NCBI RefSeq assembly: GCF_014837015.1
Contig: NZ_JACSPT010000018.1
Span: 1 to 64,000 of the forward strand
From: Acinetobacter pecorum
GTDB lineage: Bacteria > Pseudomonadota > Gammaproteobacteria > Pseudomonadales > Moraxellaceae
DNA: 64,000 nt
Direction of reading: 5' to 3'
The notes below the pieces were generated by a model, which saw nothing but the letters and a program-made list of their open reading frames with translations, did not search any database and had not been told where the DNA came from. A program made the translations under genes and the position numbers. Of this stretch, positions 8,675-16,840 are shown piece by piece (position 1 is the stretch's first letter; each line of letters opens with the position of its first letter).

Positions 8675-9100
8675 GTGTCAGATTCTCATAATAAACCAGA
8701 GGGAATTCTTTCCCTGCAGACCATTGCGATGCCTGCGGATACCAACTGGAGTGGAGATGTATTTGGTGGCTGGATTGTTTCACAAATGGACTTGGCGGGA
8801 GCAATTCATGCAGAGCGCTTTAGTAAAGGACGCTGTGCGACAATTTCGATTAACCAGATGACCTTCTTGGTTCCGGTGAAAGTCGGTGATGTGATTAGCT
8901 GCTATACCAAAATTCTAAAGGTCGGCAATACCTCCATCCAGATGGAAATTGAAGTATGGGATAGCCATGACGACTCACGTCCGCCTGTACGCGTGACTGA
9001 AGGGGTATTTACCTTTGTGGCAGTGGATGTGAAGGGCAATAAACGTCCGATTCCAGAGGAAGCAAAACAGAAGTTTCTAGAATCTCAGCAGAAGTCATAA
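8675..9100 (+). CDS. Acyl-CoA thioesterase, YciA-like hotdog fold
   Basis: 141 residues. The motif MPADTNWSGDVFGGWIVSQM is characteristic of YciA/BFIT-type acyl-CoA hydrolases, with the catalytic Asp in the SGDVFGGW segment. It hydrolyses acyl-CoA to free fatty acid and CoA in the cytoplasm; the chain-length preference cannot be read. The start is GTG at 8675, with GGAG at 8666-8669. It is the third gene of the hydrolase-trxC group and is followed at once by a terminator. Confidence 0.88.
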   Translation: MSDSHNKPEGILSLQTIAMPADTNWSGDVFGGWIVSQMDLAGAIHAERFSKGRCATISINQMTFLVPVKVGDVISCYTKILKVGNTSIQMEIEVWDSHDDSRPPVRVTEGVFTFVAVDVKGNKRPIPEEAKQKFLESQQKS

Positions 9101-9113
9101 TTCGTCTCATAAA

Positions 9114-9142
9114 AATCCCAGATTAATGATCTGGGATTCTTT
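9114..9142. terminator. Bidirectional terminator between the thioesterase and DUF4442 genes
   Basis: Arms AATCCCAGA (9114-9122) and TCTGGGATT (9130-9138) flank a 7-base loop, with T-rich sequence on the right and A-rich on the left. It lies between convergent genes and can serve both. Confidence 0.88.
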
Positions 9143-9156
9143 TGTCTGTATTGCTA

Positions 9157-9660
9157 TCAGGTCTGCTTCAATTGCTTTTTGGAAATCCAGGCCCAGAGCA
9201 TCTCGCATTGAATGGGTGCTTCACCCGATTCATCACTTACCATAACTTGAACCAGTGTTTCACCTTTGTCTGAACTTTGCATAAGCTGTTGCTGTTCAGC
9301 AGTCAAGGTAGCAACTGCCGTCAGGGCACCTTTGGTCGGACGTTTAAAGTCTACTTTTAGACTTTTAATCAAAACCACTGCGCTATCTGGTACATTCATT
9401 GCGGTTACAAACCCGGTTGCTGTTTCTGCCAGCAGGGCCATTGCACATGCATGAATTTGTCCAATATGGTTCTGCATGGCTTTATGATTGGCCATACTGA
9501 CTACCACTTTGGACGCACTCATTTCCTCATAACGAATCTTGGCAGAGCCGACCATCGGGACCACCCGGCCAAAAGTTTTACTTAACAAAGCAGTACGAAT
9601 ACCTTGCGGTAATCGTGCAGTGGCTTTGACTAATCTGGCTAATCGGTTGTTCTTTGCCAT
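9157..9660 (-). CDS. DUF4442 hotdog-fold protein, putative thioesterase
   Basis: 167 residues. The sequence has the hotdog signature of DUF4442, with NHIGQIHACAMALLAETATG where the HotDog helix should be and a strand carrying VLIKSLKVDFKRPTKGALTA. Members are presumed CoA-thioester hydrolases or binders, but few have been tested. No signal peptide. It lies 25 bases downstream of yajQ in the same orientation, so it is probably co-transcribed with it. It faces the YciA-like thioesterase, which has the same fold but a different family motif. Confidence 0.75.
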   Translation of the reverse strand: MAKNNRLARLVKATARLPQGIRTALLSKTFGRVVPMVGSAKIRYEEMSASKVVVSMANHKAMQNHIGQIHACAMALLAETATGFVTAMNVPDSAVVLIKSLKVDFKRPTKGALTAVATLTAEQQQLMQSSDKGETLVQVMVSDESGEAPIQCEMLWAWISKKQLKQT

Positions 9661-9685
9661 AATTCCTTCTACAGACGTTGCTGAC

Positions 9686-10174
9686 TTAGTCTTTAAAGTT
9701 ATTAAACTGTAAAGGCAGACCGAATTGCTGTTCTTTCAGGTATGCCATCACTTGCTGCAAGGTATCGCGTTTTTTGTCAGTCACACGAATCTTGTCGCCC
9801 TGAATAGAAGATTGCACTTTAATGCCACTTTCTTTAATGGCCTTATTAATTTTTTTTGCAGTATCAGAGTCAAGACCATCTTTAAGCTTGATCACCTGAA
9901 TCACATTTTTGCCTGAAGCGGTCATTTTTTGTGGATCAAGTGCCTGAATGTCAATCTTACGTTTGAAGAAATGGTTTTCCAGCATGTTATATACCTGTTC
10001 ACACTGAAAATCACTTTCTGTACTGATTTTGATTTCCTTGTTTTTTTCATTCAGTTCAATAGAAACGTCCTGACCACGGAAATCAAAGCGGGTTGCAATC
10101 TCTTTTTGGGTATTTTGAACTGCATGATTTACTTCAAAAATTTCTAATTCAGAAACAATATCGAAAGAAGGCAT
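9686..10174 (-). CDS. yajQ: YajQ family nucleotide (cyclic-di-GMP)-binding protein
   Basis: 162 residues, the usual YajQ length, starting MPSFDIVSELEIFEVNHAVQ, which is almost diagnostic. Other family segments are ATRFDFRG, KIRVTDKKRDTLQ and the C-terminal QFGLPLQFNNF. The fold is two ferredoxin-like halves. Xanthomonas and Pseudomonas homologues bind cyclic-di-GMP and affect gene expression; others bind tRNA or GTP. It is cytoplasmic. It begins a two-gene minus-strand unit with the DUF4442 gene. Confidence 0.95.
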   Translation of the reverse strand: MPSFDIVSELEIFEVNHAVQNTQKEIATRFDFRGQDVSIELNEKNKEIKISTESDFQCEQVYNMLENHFFKRKIDIQALDPQKMTASGKNVIQVIKLKDGLDSDTAKKINKAIKESGIKVQSSIQGDKIRVTDKKRDTLQQVMAYLKEQQFGLPLQFNNFKD

Positions 10175-10265
10175 AGTTTAGACCTTTACAAAGGGAAAGA
10201 ATATCTGAGATGCTAGGGATGTTTTCTTCATTTGCCAAGTGTTGTTTACATCAAAGGAGTGCACA

Positions 10266-10580
10266 ATGATCCGTAAACAAGAAATTACAACATTTGAGTT
10301 CCCAGAAAATGCCATTATCTGGGATGTACGCGATGCAAGTGCTTTTGCTGAAGCACACGTGAAAGGGGCGGTAAATCAGCCCATTAACGATCTTTCAGCA
10401 GATAGCCTGACTCAGGTGTCAGCGGATCAACCGATTTATATTTTATGTGGTGGTGGGAGTAAAGCTCCACGTGCAGCTGAAAAATTAGAGGGTTTTGACA
10501 GCTCACGTGAATACGTCATTCTGATGGGTGGTACTCGTGCCGCTCGTGATGCCGGTATGCCGCTGGAGCAAGGTGCCTAA
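10266..10580 (+). CDS. Single-domain rhodanese-like protein
   Basis: 104 residues from the ATG at 10266, chosen because AAGGAG (10253-10258) is well spaced before it; an in-frame GTG at 10239 has no such site. The rhodanese domain has WDVRDASAFAEAHVKGAVNQP and an active loop YILCGGGSKA with Cys61. The loop is glycine-rich (C-G-G-G-S-K) rather than the Arg-containing loop of thiosulfate sulfurtransferases, so the sulfur donor is unclear. Probably a cytoplasmic persulfide carrier. Confidence 0.85.
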   Translation: MIRKQEITTFEFPENAIIWDVRDASAFAEAHVKGAVNQPINDLSADSLTQVSADQPIYILCGGGSKAPRAAEKLEGFDSSREYVILMGGTRAARDAGMPLEQGA

Positions 10581-10590
10581 TAACCTTGTG

Positions 10591-10618
10591 AAAAAAAGCG
10601 CCGTCAGGCGCTTTTTTA
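10591..10618. terminator. Intrinsic terminator after the rhodanese gene
   Basis: AAGCGCC (10596-10602), GTCA loop and GGCGCTT (10607-10613) are bounded by an A run on the left and a T run on the right. It ends the rhodanese gene and may also act on mnmC, which converges from the other side. Confidence 0.9.
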
Positions 10619-10676
10619 ATGGGGGTAATATTTTTCCCTCTCTCATAGGGAGAGTGAACACCTTTAAAATAGGATT

Positions 10677-12575
10677 CTATATTTGAGGTTTTAAATACGG
10701 TTTTTTCATTTTCACTTTCTTTTGAAAACGGGTCACGCTGAGTTTTTTTACTACATGAGATGGAATCAGACAGACTTCTCCCAGAATCTGGGCGGCCAAG
10801 ATTTCACTACATAGTGGTGCAAACAGAAAGCCTTTAGAACCGAGACCAGCAAAGCTATAAACTTCCTCCTCCGCTTTCATTTTACCGAGTAGAGGGAAAT
10901 AATCCTGACTTTGTGCACGTAGCGATGCACGGCCTTGCCAAGTCTCGAGAGAAGGAAGAGATTTCGCATATTCAGGAAAGACACCGTGGATAAGTTCATA
11001 ATTATGCATATGATCTTCTGCTAATACCTCTGTATCATCTCGGCCGGGATAAAACGAAGCCCCGAGAATGAGTTGTTCGGCATTGAGTTGCATACAGTAG
11101 CCGCCATAGCTATAGGCAGTATTTTGACTTAAAGGCTGGGTTTGATTATTCACCCAGCTGACCTGTCCGCGAATCGGTTTCAGGAGAGGATAATCTGCAA
11201 AAAACTGCTGGGTTTCTCGAGCAGTACAGACAATGACGTGATCGAATCCACCTAGATCCTGTTCATCTGCAAATAGCTGAGGTTTTGTAGCAGCTTCAAT
11301 ATGGCTAATTTTGGCCTGTTGATATTGAATATGAGGATGCTGCAAAATTTCATCACGTAACTGATGCGGCGAAACCGCGCCAGCTGCTAACAGTTTTAAA
11401 CTTGGAAATGCAGTTTGCATCTCCTGATCTTTTACTGTTTGTGCAGCCAGAATTCCTTCGGGATATTCGTCTGCCAATCCTAGAAGCTGTTCAGGATTTT
11501 TTAAGGCGAGTTGATTGACCTGAATCGGGCGGAAAGCCTTAAATTTCCGATAATGATTTAAGGCATGTTGCCAAGACAAGGTCATCAAATGTTCAGCACT
11601 TTGCTCAACCGGACAGAGTTTGGGATTGAGCAAGGCCAGTGGATTGCCAGAACCTCCAGAGAGGGGCGCCGACCGGTCGTAAATAGTGACTTGATGACCA
11701 CGTTGAGCGAATGCCCATGCCGCACTTAAACCTGCGATTCCTGCGCCAATCACAGCGATCTGGCGAGGCCTGGCGTTTATCTCTAAAGCTGACCCAGTTT
11801 TTTTTTGCGTACTTTCCTGAGCTGGAGATGGGTTACTTTCCTCAGCCGGATTCCAGATTGCTTTCAACATTTCACGTTTATGGCCAAACCCACGTGGACG
11901 GGAAATTGAAATCCCGTGATTTTTTAAGCCACGCTTTAAGACACCCGCGACACTAAAAGAGGCAAATGTCGTTCCGGTTTCTGACAAGCGCACAATATGG
12001 TTTAAGACATTTTCTTCCCACATATCCGGATTGCAGGAAGGCGCAAAGCCATCCAGAAACCAGGCATTCACCGCTGCAGTTTTTTCAATGACCGGGAAGA
12101 TATCGTGGGCATCGCCTAGCCATAGATCCAGACTGAAACGTTCTTCAGGAAAACTGAGTCGATGACAGCCAGCAATTGGCATTGGATATTGAGAAATCAG
12201 CTGATCAGCCAAAGGTTTTAACTCAGGCCAGGCATTCAGGGCGCGGATCAGATCCGCTTTAGAGAGCGGAAATTTTTCCACTGAAATGGCATGCAAATGA
12301 CTGTGATTATTCGGACGTACCTGTTGCCAGAGCTGCCACAGCGCCAGAATATTTAAACCAGTACCAAAACCCGTTTCACCGACACAGAAATATTCAAAAG
12401 GTTTTAGATTTGTCAGACGAGTGCTGAGATCATTGCCATTTAAAAAGACATGCCGGGTTTCCAGCAGGCCATTGTCTTTGGAAAAATACACATCACCAAA
12501 TTGCTTGGATACAGGCACATCAATGCCATCCACCAATTGCCAGTCCAGATCGGCAGTTTGAATTGCGTGCGACAA
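10677..12575 (-). CDS. mnmC: Bifunctional tRNA mnm5(s2)U34 biosynthesis protein MnmC
   Basis: 632 residues, full length. The N-terminal half (about 1-245) is the SAM-dependent methyltransferase, with GETGFGTGLN and AWFLDGFAPSCNPDMW. A short linker leads to the FAD oxidase half, which begins AVIGAGIAGLSAAWAF near residue 273 and ends with the FAGLGSKGF segment. The oxidase removes the carboxymethyl group from cmnm5U34 and the methyltransferase makes mnm5U34 in tRNAs for Lys, Glu, Gln and others. The gene is alone on its strand, 40 bases after the coiled-coil membrane protein gene. Confidence 0.96.
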   Translation of the reverse strand: MSHAIQTADLDWQLVDGIDVPVSKQFGDVYFSKDNGLLETRHVFLNGNDLSTRLTNLKPFEYFCVGETGFGTGLNILALWQLWQQVRPNNHSHLHAISVEKFPLSKADLIRALNAWPELKPLADQLISQYPMPIAGCHRLSFPEERFSLDLWLGDAHDIFPVIEKTAAVNAWFLDGFAPSCNPDMWEENVLNHIVRLSETGTTFASFSVAGVLKRGLKNHGISISRPRGFGHKREMLKAIWNPAEESNPSPAQESTQKKTGSALEINARPRQIAVIGAGIAGLSAAWAFAQRGHQVTIYDRSAPLSGGSGNPLALLNPKLCPVEQSAEHLMTLSWQHALNHYRKFKAFRPIQVNQLALKNPEQLLGLADEYPEGILAAQTVKDQEMQTAFPSLKLLAAGAVSPHQLRDEILQHPHIQYQQAKISHIEAATKPQLFADEQDLGGFDHVIVCTARETQQFFADYPLLKPIRGQVSWVNNQTQPLSQNTAYSYGGYCMQLNAEQLILGASFYPGRDDTEVLAEDHMHNYELIHGVFPEYAKSLPSLETWQGRASLRAQSQDYFPLLGKMKAEEEVYSFAGLGSKGFLFAPLCSEILAAQILGEVCLIPSHVVKKLSVTRFQKKVKMKKPYLKPQI

Positions 12576-12615
12576 AACGGTTACAACCTTAAAAGATATC
12601 GGGAAGGACTATAGC

Positions 12616-13125
12616 TTACCACTGACGGCGACGTTTGGTATAAACATAGCTCGCAATCAGGAAGCCCAGCAGTACACCTACTGCCAGGGTTGCTGCGCCG
12701 TAGAGGAACATCTGGGCACTACGTTCACTTTGCAGTACCTGTACCTGAACGCCCAAGTTATCATTCTTGAGCTGTAATTCCTGGTTTTGCGATAGTGCAT
12801 CCAGATTGGCTTTTTCCAGTTGCTCTAAACGGGTGGCCTGATCTTTGACCAAGGCTTTTACCTTGGCATCTTGCTGGGCTTTTAGCTTGGCGATTTCTTC
12901 TGCGGTTAACGGTTTGTTTTCAGCAGGTGGCACCGGCTGGGCAGAAGTCGCTACTGCAGGAATAATGGCAGGTTTTGGTAGCGACTGGTTTGGTACAGTC
13001 GCTGCTGTCGCTCGAGATGGTGCTGTCTGATTTTCCGGAGCCACAGGAGCAGGCGTAACTTCGACTGCCCATACTGGAGAAATCATGAAACATAGGCCAA
13101 TGATACTGGCAGTAACAACACGCAT
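12616..13125 (-). CDS. Hypothetical membrane protein with Pro/Ala-rich and coiled-coil regions
   Basis: 169 residues, not recognised. Visible parts are an N-terminal signal peptide (ASIIGLCFMISPVWA, likely cleaved after VWA), a Pro/Ala/Thr-rich stretch (about 22-70), a charged helix rich in Lys, Leu, Glu and Gln (about 72-132) that should form a coiled coil, and a C-terminal membrane helix (FLYGAATLAVGVLLGFLIAS) followed by a YTKRRRQW tail. The predicted topology is periplasmic with a C-terminal inner-membrane anchor. It is 5 bases downstream of yciI, so co-transcribed with yciB-yciI. Confidence 0.65.
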   Translation of the reverse strand: MRVVTASIIGLCFMISPVWAVEVTPAPVAPENQTAPSRATAATVPNQSLPKPAIIPAVATSAQPVPPAENKPLTAEEIAKLKAQQDAKVKALVKDQATRLEQLEKANLDALSQNQELQLKNDNLGVQVQVLQSERSAQMFLYGAATLAVGVLLGFLIASYVYTKRRRQW

Positions 13126-13130
13126 GGACC

Positions 13131-13433
13131 TTATCCTTGAGGAAATGCTTTATTAAATGGTTTGACATCGATATGTTCGTACACACCCTCTTTTAAAAAT
13201 GGCTCATCCTGTAACCATGTATCCAGTGCTTCACGACTGTCAAAATCGACAATAATGGTACTGCCGTAAAAACCAGCTTTTGGATTGGCCGGATCTTTAG
13301 GCATGGCACCTGCAACAATCAGGCGACCTTCAGCATTCAAATGTTCCAGACGAGCAAGATGTTGTGGGCGAATCGCGAGGCGTTTTTCCACTGTACCTTC
13401 CCGATCGGTACAGCTAACGACGAATAATGGCAT
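13131..13433 (-). CDS. yciI: YciI family protein
   Basis: 100 residues from the ATG at 13433. The longer in-frame start at 13496 would run back into yciB and has no support, while MPLFVVSCTD matches the family N terminus. The ferredoxin-like YCII domain shows RPQHLARLEHLNAEGRLIVAG and AFYG-like KAGFYGSTIIVDF. The conserved His of the family lies in RPQHL. Its biochemical role is not established. It is between yciB and the coiled-coil membrane protein, in the same grouping as the yciA/yciB/yciI genes of enterobacteria. Confidence 0.88.
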   Translation of the reverse strand: MPLFVVSCTDREGTVEKRLAIRPQHLARLEHLNAEGRLIVAGAMPKDPANPKAGFYGSTIIVDFDSREALDTWLQDEPFLKEGVYEHIDVKPFNKAFPQG

Positions 13434-13461
13434 GATGACTCTCAATCGTTTGTAGTTGGAC

Positions 13462-14073
13462 TTATTCAGCGGTCTTAAAGTATTTGCGCAATACAATAAA
13501 CTGAATAATGATAAAGGAAAACATCACGATCATGTCACCGAATGCGGTAAATTCGCCCCAATATTTTCCATCCATCCACAAATAGGCGAAAAAGGTATGC
13601 AGAAATGACATCAGCACAAACATCGCCACCCATGCATAGTTCAATTTAACCCAGCCTTTTTCACTTAGGTTGAATACCGGACCAAACAGACGCTGAATCA
13701 ATGGCTTTTTATCCTTGCTAAACCAGGGGGACAATAAAAAGGCACCGGCAAAGACCAGATTCAGTAATACCGCTTTTAAACGGATATAGAAATCATCGCT
13801 GAGCATCAGGGTAATGCCACCAAAAATCACGGTCATAAACAAGACAATCCATTGCTGCTTGTCCAGACGGAATTTTTGCATGACAAATAACGCACCATAG
13901 ACGACCAGCATGGAAATAATCAGACCTGTGGTTGCAACAAGAATATTATTATTGTCGACACCCCCCGCAGAACCGATCAATTGCAGCAATTGATGGTCAG
14001 TGTCTTTTGGATCTACAGTTTTATATAAATAAAAGAAAATAATGAGTGGCACAAAGTCTAAAAGTGCTTTCAT
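13462..14073 (-). CDS. yciB: Inner membrane septation protein YciB (IspZ)
   Basis: 203 residues from the ATG at 14073, which gives the family start MKALLDFVPLIIFF; the longer open frame to 14142 would overlap the divergent gene. Five or six hydrophobic helices are visible. The family motifs DFVPLIIFFYLYK, NLSEKGWVKLNYAW and WGEFTAFGDM are present. YciB is an inner-membrane protein that affects cell-envelope synthesis and septation. It is first in the yciB-yciI-membrane protein unit and diverges from the PHP gene across only 44 bases. Confidence 0.93.
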   Translation of the reverse strand: MKALLDFVPLIIFFYLYKTVDPKDTDHQLLQLIGSAGGVDNNNILVATTGLIISMLVVYGALFVMQKFRLDKQQWIVLFMTVIFGGITLMLSDDFYIRLKAVLLNLVFAGAFLLSPWFSKDKKPLIQRLFGPVFNLSEKGWVKLNYAWVAMFVLMSFLHTFFAYLWMDGKYWGEFTAFGDMIVMFSFIIIQFIVLRKYFKTAE

Positions 14074-14117
14074 GTTAGAGTATCTAAATCTGATCAAATA
14101 AATGTCATAGTATAGAG

Positions 14118-14969
14118 ATGCACGGCGTAGATTTACATACACATAGTAATATTTCTGATGGAACTTTCAGTCCTCAGCAACTGGTCGATGCGGCTGTGGA
14201 AAAACTCATCCATACTTTGGCACTGACCGATCATGACACCATGGACGGTTTGGTATTGGCGGAGGAAGCTGCCAAAAATCATGAGATTAAGATTATCTCT
14301 GGCGTAGAGATATCCAGCCAGTGGTCGCGGCCTGCGACCAAAAAAAACTATGGTGTGCATATTGTGGCACTCAATATTCAGAACCCTGAGCCGTTACAAG
14401 AAGCCCTCAATCAGCAAAAGAAAATCCGGGCTGAACGTTCTAAACAGATTTGTGATCTGCTGCTTCCTTTAATTGGTGAGGATATTTATGCTGATGTACT
14501 GACCAAAGTCGACAATATCCCTGATCGGGTGACACGAACGCATATTGCCAAAACACTGGTAGAAAAGGGCATTGTGACGCGTCCGCAACAGGCCTTTGAT
14601 AAATATATCAAGGAAGGCAAAAAGGCCTATGTCAAATTTGATGGCTTGAGTCTTGAAGACACGGTTCAGGTGATTCATGAAAGCGGCGGCTTCGCCGTGC
14701 TGGCACATCCAACCAAATATGATTTATCTGCGACCAATATCCGCTACTTGATCGAGATCTTTGCCAAGTTTGGTGGAGATGCGGTGGAACTGCCACCGGC
14801 GATTGAGCCAAGTTCCACCCGGCAGATGGTGGATCGAATGATCGCTGAACATGGTCTGAAAGTTTCGATTGGCAGTGATTTTCATGGAGACCATATGCCT
14901 TGGATTAAACTGGGTAATGTCCCGAGCCTGAAACCGGGACAGATCGGGATTTGGGAAAGTTTTACCTAG
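14118..14969 (+). CDS. rnm: PHP-domain 5'-3' exoribonuclease/nucleotide phosphatase (RNase AM, YciV/TrpH)
   Basis: 283 residues. The PHP metal motifs are clear: VDLHTHSNISDGTFSP at the start, LTDHDTMDG, the ISGVEIS Glu, AVLAHPTKYD and the terminal SIGSDFHGDH. E. coli RnmAM/TrpH of this family removes 3',5'-bisphosphate nucleotides and matures the 5' ends of 23S and 5S rRNA. It is cytoplasmic with a trinuclear metal site. I see no good Shine-Dalgarno site before the ATG, while TAGTAT lies 5 bases upstream, so a very short leader is possible. Confidence 0.9.
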   Translation: MHGVDLHTHSNISDGTFSPQQLVDAAVEKLIHTLALTDHDTMDGLVLAEEAAKNHEIKIISGVEISSQWSRPATKKNYGVHIVALNIQNPEPLQEALNQQKKIRAERSKQICDLLLPLIGEDIYADVLTKVDNIPDRVTRTHIAKTLVEKGIVTRPQQAFDKYIKEGKKAYVKFDGLSLEDTVQVIHESGGFAVLAHPTKYDLSATNIRYLIEIFAKFGGDAVELPPAIEPSSTRQMVDRMIAEHGLKVSIGSDFHGDHMPWIKLGNVPSLKPGQIGIWESFT

Positions 14970-15049
14970 GGATTTCTTTATCCTGATCTTCTTTATTTGT
15001 AAGGAGAGTTAGTTATCACTGATAGCAAAGGATGAGTGAGGCTAATCTT

Positions 15050-15961
15050 TTAAAGCAAATTATGATCTTTGGCCTGAATTGGTGGTGGTGTTGGTTTGCC
15101 CAAAGTCCCTAACAGTTCAATTTCAATGGTACGTACCATCGAGTCCAGTGGCAAGTCATTGCTCTGGGTACCAAAAGGCTCTTCAATTTCCGAACTTAGA
15201 GCATCTAATCCTAAAAAGGTATAAGCCAAAATGCCGACCAGAAAAGGCGTAAACAGACCGAGCGTTGAACCCAGACTAAAAGGCAAAATAAAACAGAAAA
15301 AATACACGGTGCGGTTGAGCAAGACCGAATAGGCAAAAGGCAAAGGCGTCGTCGCAATCCGGTCACAACCAGTTTGGACAATACTCAGTTCTGCTACATG
15401 ATTATTCATCTGCATATAGATGATATCGGAAATTTCACCTTCTTTAAGTGCCTGCATCAACTCCCACTGAATCAGACTTAAAGTATATTGCGCTGCATTT
15501 GCCTGCTGATAGAGTTGGGTCACAGCCTGTTGGCTCATGCCACTGGTTTCTACCAGCTCAGTCGGATTGGCTGTCTGATGGCGAAGGCGATCACGGAGTA
15601 CATTGGCAAAGACAATCACATGCTGAATCACACGTTCCCGACGACCTTGAGACAGCATCCGGCAATCACGGTCAAAGTGGCGTGAATTAGCAATCAAAAT
15701 GCCCCAAAGTTTACGCGCTTCCCACCAGCGGTCATAACAGGCTGAGTTTTTAAATCCGAGAAAAATTGACAGTACTACCCCAATCAGGGTAAAGCCGACC
15801 AGAGGTAATTCTGGAAAATGAAAATAGCCAATATGTGACAAGCCACCGATGATGGCCGAAATCAGCATGACCACGCCCAAAGGTGGCAAAACTTTAGGCA
15901 AAATCGTCCCTCGCCAGGAAAACAGCAGTTTAAAAACACTCGGCTGGTCACGTACGATCAT
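15050..15961 (-). CDS. Bestrophin-like (YneE) membrane channel protein
   Basis: 303 residues, the family length. Segments typical of bacterial bestrophins (UPF0187/YneE) include the N-terminal FSWRGTILPKVLPPLG, a membrane helix, then LGFKNSACYDRWWEARKLWG and the late LGLDALSSEIEEPFGTQSNDLPL. Four membrane helices per subunit and a pentameric channel are expected; bacterial members conduct cations. It is a single gene between the convergent PHP gene and radC. Confidence 0.88.
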   Translation of the reverse strand: MIVRDQPSVFKLLFSWRGTILPKVLPPLGVVMLISAIIGGLSHIGYFHFPELPLVGFTLIGVVLSIFLGFKNSACYDRWWEARKLWGILIANSRHFDRDCRMLSQGRRERVIQHVIVFANVLRDRLRHQTANPTELVETSGMSQQAVTQLYQQANAAQYTLSLIQWELMQALKEGEISDIIYMQMNNHVAELSIVQTGCDRIATTPLPFAYSVLLNRTVYFFCFILPFSLGSTLGLFTPFLVGILAYTFLGLDALSSEIEEPFGTQSNDLPLDSMVRTIEIELLGTLGKPTPPPIQAKDHNLL

Positions 15962-16025
15962 TTATTAGAATCATCACAATTTTTCCATGATCTTGTTGAG
16001 TTGTGCCTGCTTTGTCAAGTGCTAT

Positions 16026-16727
16026 TCAATACTGTACTTCTGGTTTGATGAGTTGCTGTTCCGCAAAGGAAAAACTGCCTTCCAAGGCGATAATACAATG
16101 GTCAATCAGATGGATATCTACCAGTTGGCAGGCCTGCTGAATCTGCCGGGTCAATGTCAGGTCAGCCTTGGAAGGAGAGGGCCGGCCCAGCGGATGATTA
16201 TGCGCAATGACAATTGAGGTCGCCTGCTGGCTAATGGCATAACGCAATAACTGATTAATGGAAATATCACATGCATTAATTGAACCATAAAACAGTTTTT
16301 TAAATGCAATTTTTCTTAAACTGGCATCCAGACACAGCACAGCGAATACTTCCTGTGTTTCACCGAGCAGTTCAAAGCGTAAATAGTCTCTCAAGCGCTT
16401 GGAATTGGTAAGTTCCAGTGCATCCTGCTTGAGATGTTCGGCAATATAACGTCGTCCAAGTTCCTTGACAGCCATCAGCTGCGTGTATTTGCTGATGCCC
16501 ATACCATGAAACTGACTGACTTCCTGTAAAGGGGCATCGAGTAGAGCAGTCAAATGACCAAAATGCTGAATCAGCAAACGCGCTAGATCAACTGCCGAAT
16601 GTTGCTGTGAACCTGAACGTAGAAATATGGCCAGTAGCTCGGCATCGGATAGACTCTCAGCCCCATATTGAATCAAACGTTCCCGCGGCCGCTCTTGCTC
16701 CGGCCAGTTTTTAATAGAAAATTGCAT
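16026..16727 (-). CDS. radC: RadC family JAB/MPN-domain protein
   Basis: 233 residues, full length. An N-terminal helix-hairpin-helix-like region (about 1-90; GAESLSDAELLAIFLRSG and FHGMGISK) is followed by a JAB metalloprotease-like domain with the JAMM motif IAHNHPLGRPSPSKAD (His176, His178, Asp189). The motif is intact, so zinc binding is expected. The historical DNA-repair assignment is doubtful and the true function is unknown. It diverges from coaBC across 113 bases. Confidence 0.94.
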   Translation of the reverse strand: MQFSIKNWPEQERPRERLIQYGAESLSDAELLAIFLRSGSQQHSAVDLARLLIQHFGHLTALLDAPLQEVSQFHGMGISKYTQLMAVKELGRRYIAEHLKQDALELTNSKRLRDYLRFELLGETQEVFAVLCLDASLRKIAFKKLFYGSINACDISINQLLRYAISQQATSIVIAHNHPLGRPSPSKADLTLTRQIQQACQLVDIHLIDHCIIALEGSFSFAEQQLIKPEVQY

Positions 16728-16840
16728 GATGATTATACTTTTTTATTATGAATTATCAGTTTTCCCGCAAGTCGATCTCTTGGGAATGCGATTATTTAAT
16801 GCTATTGTGAGCCTCACTGCAACAGCAAGGTAATCTGTTT

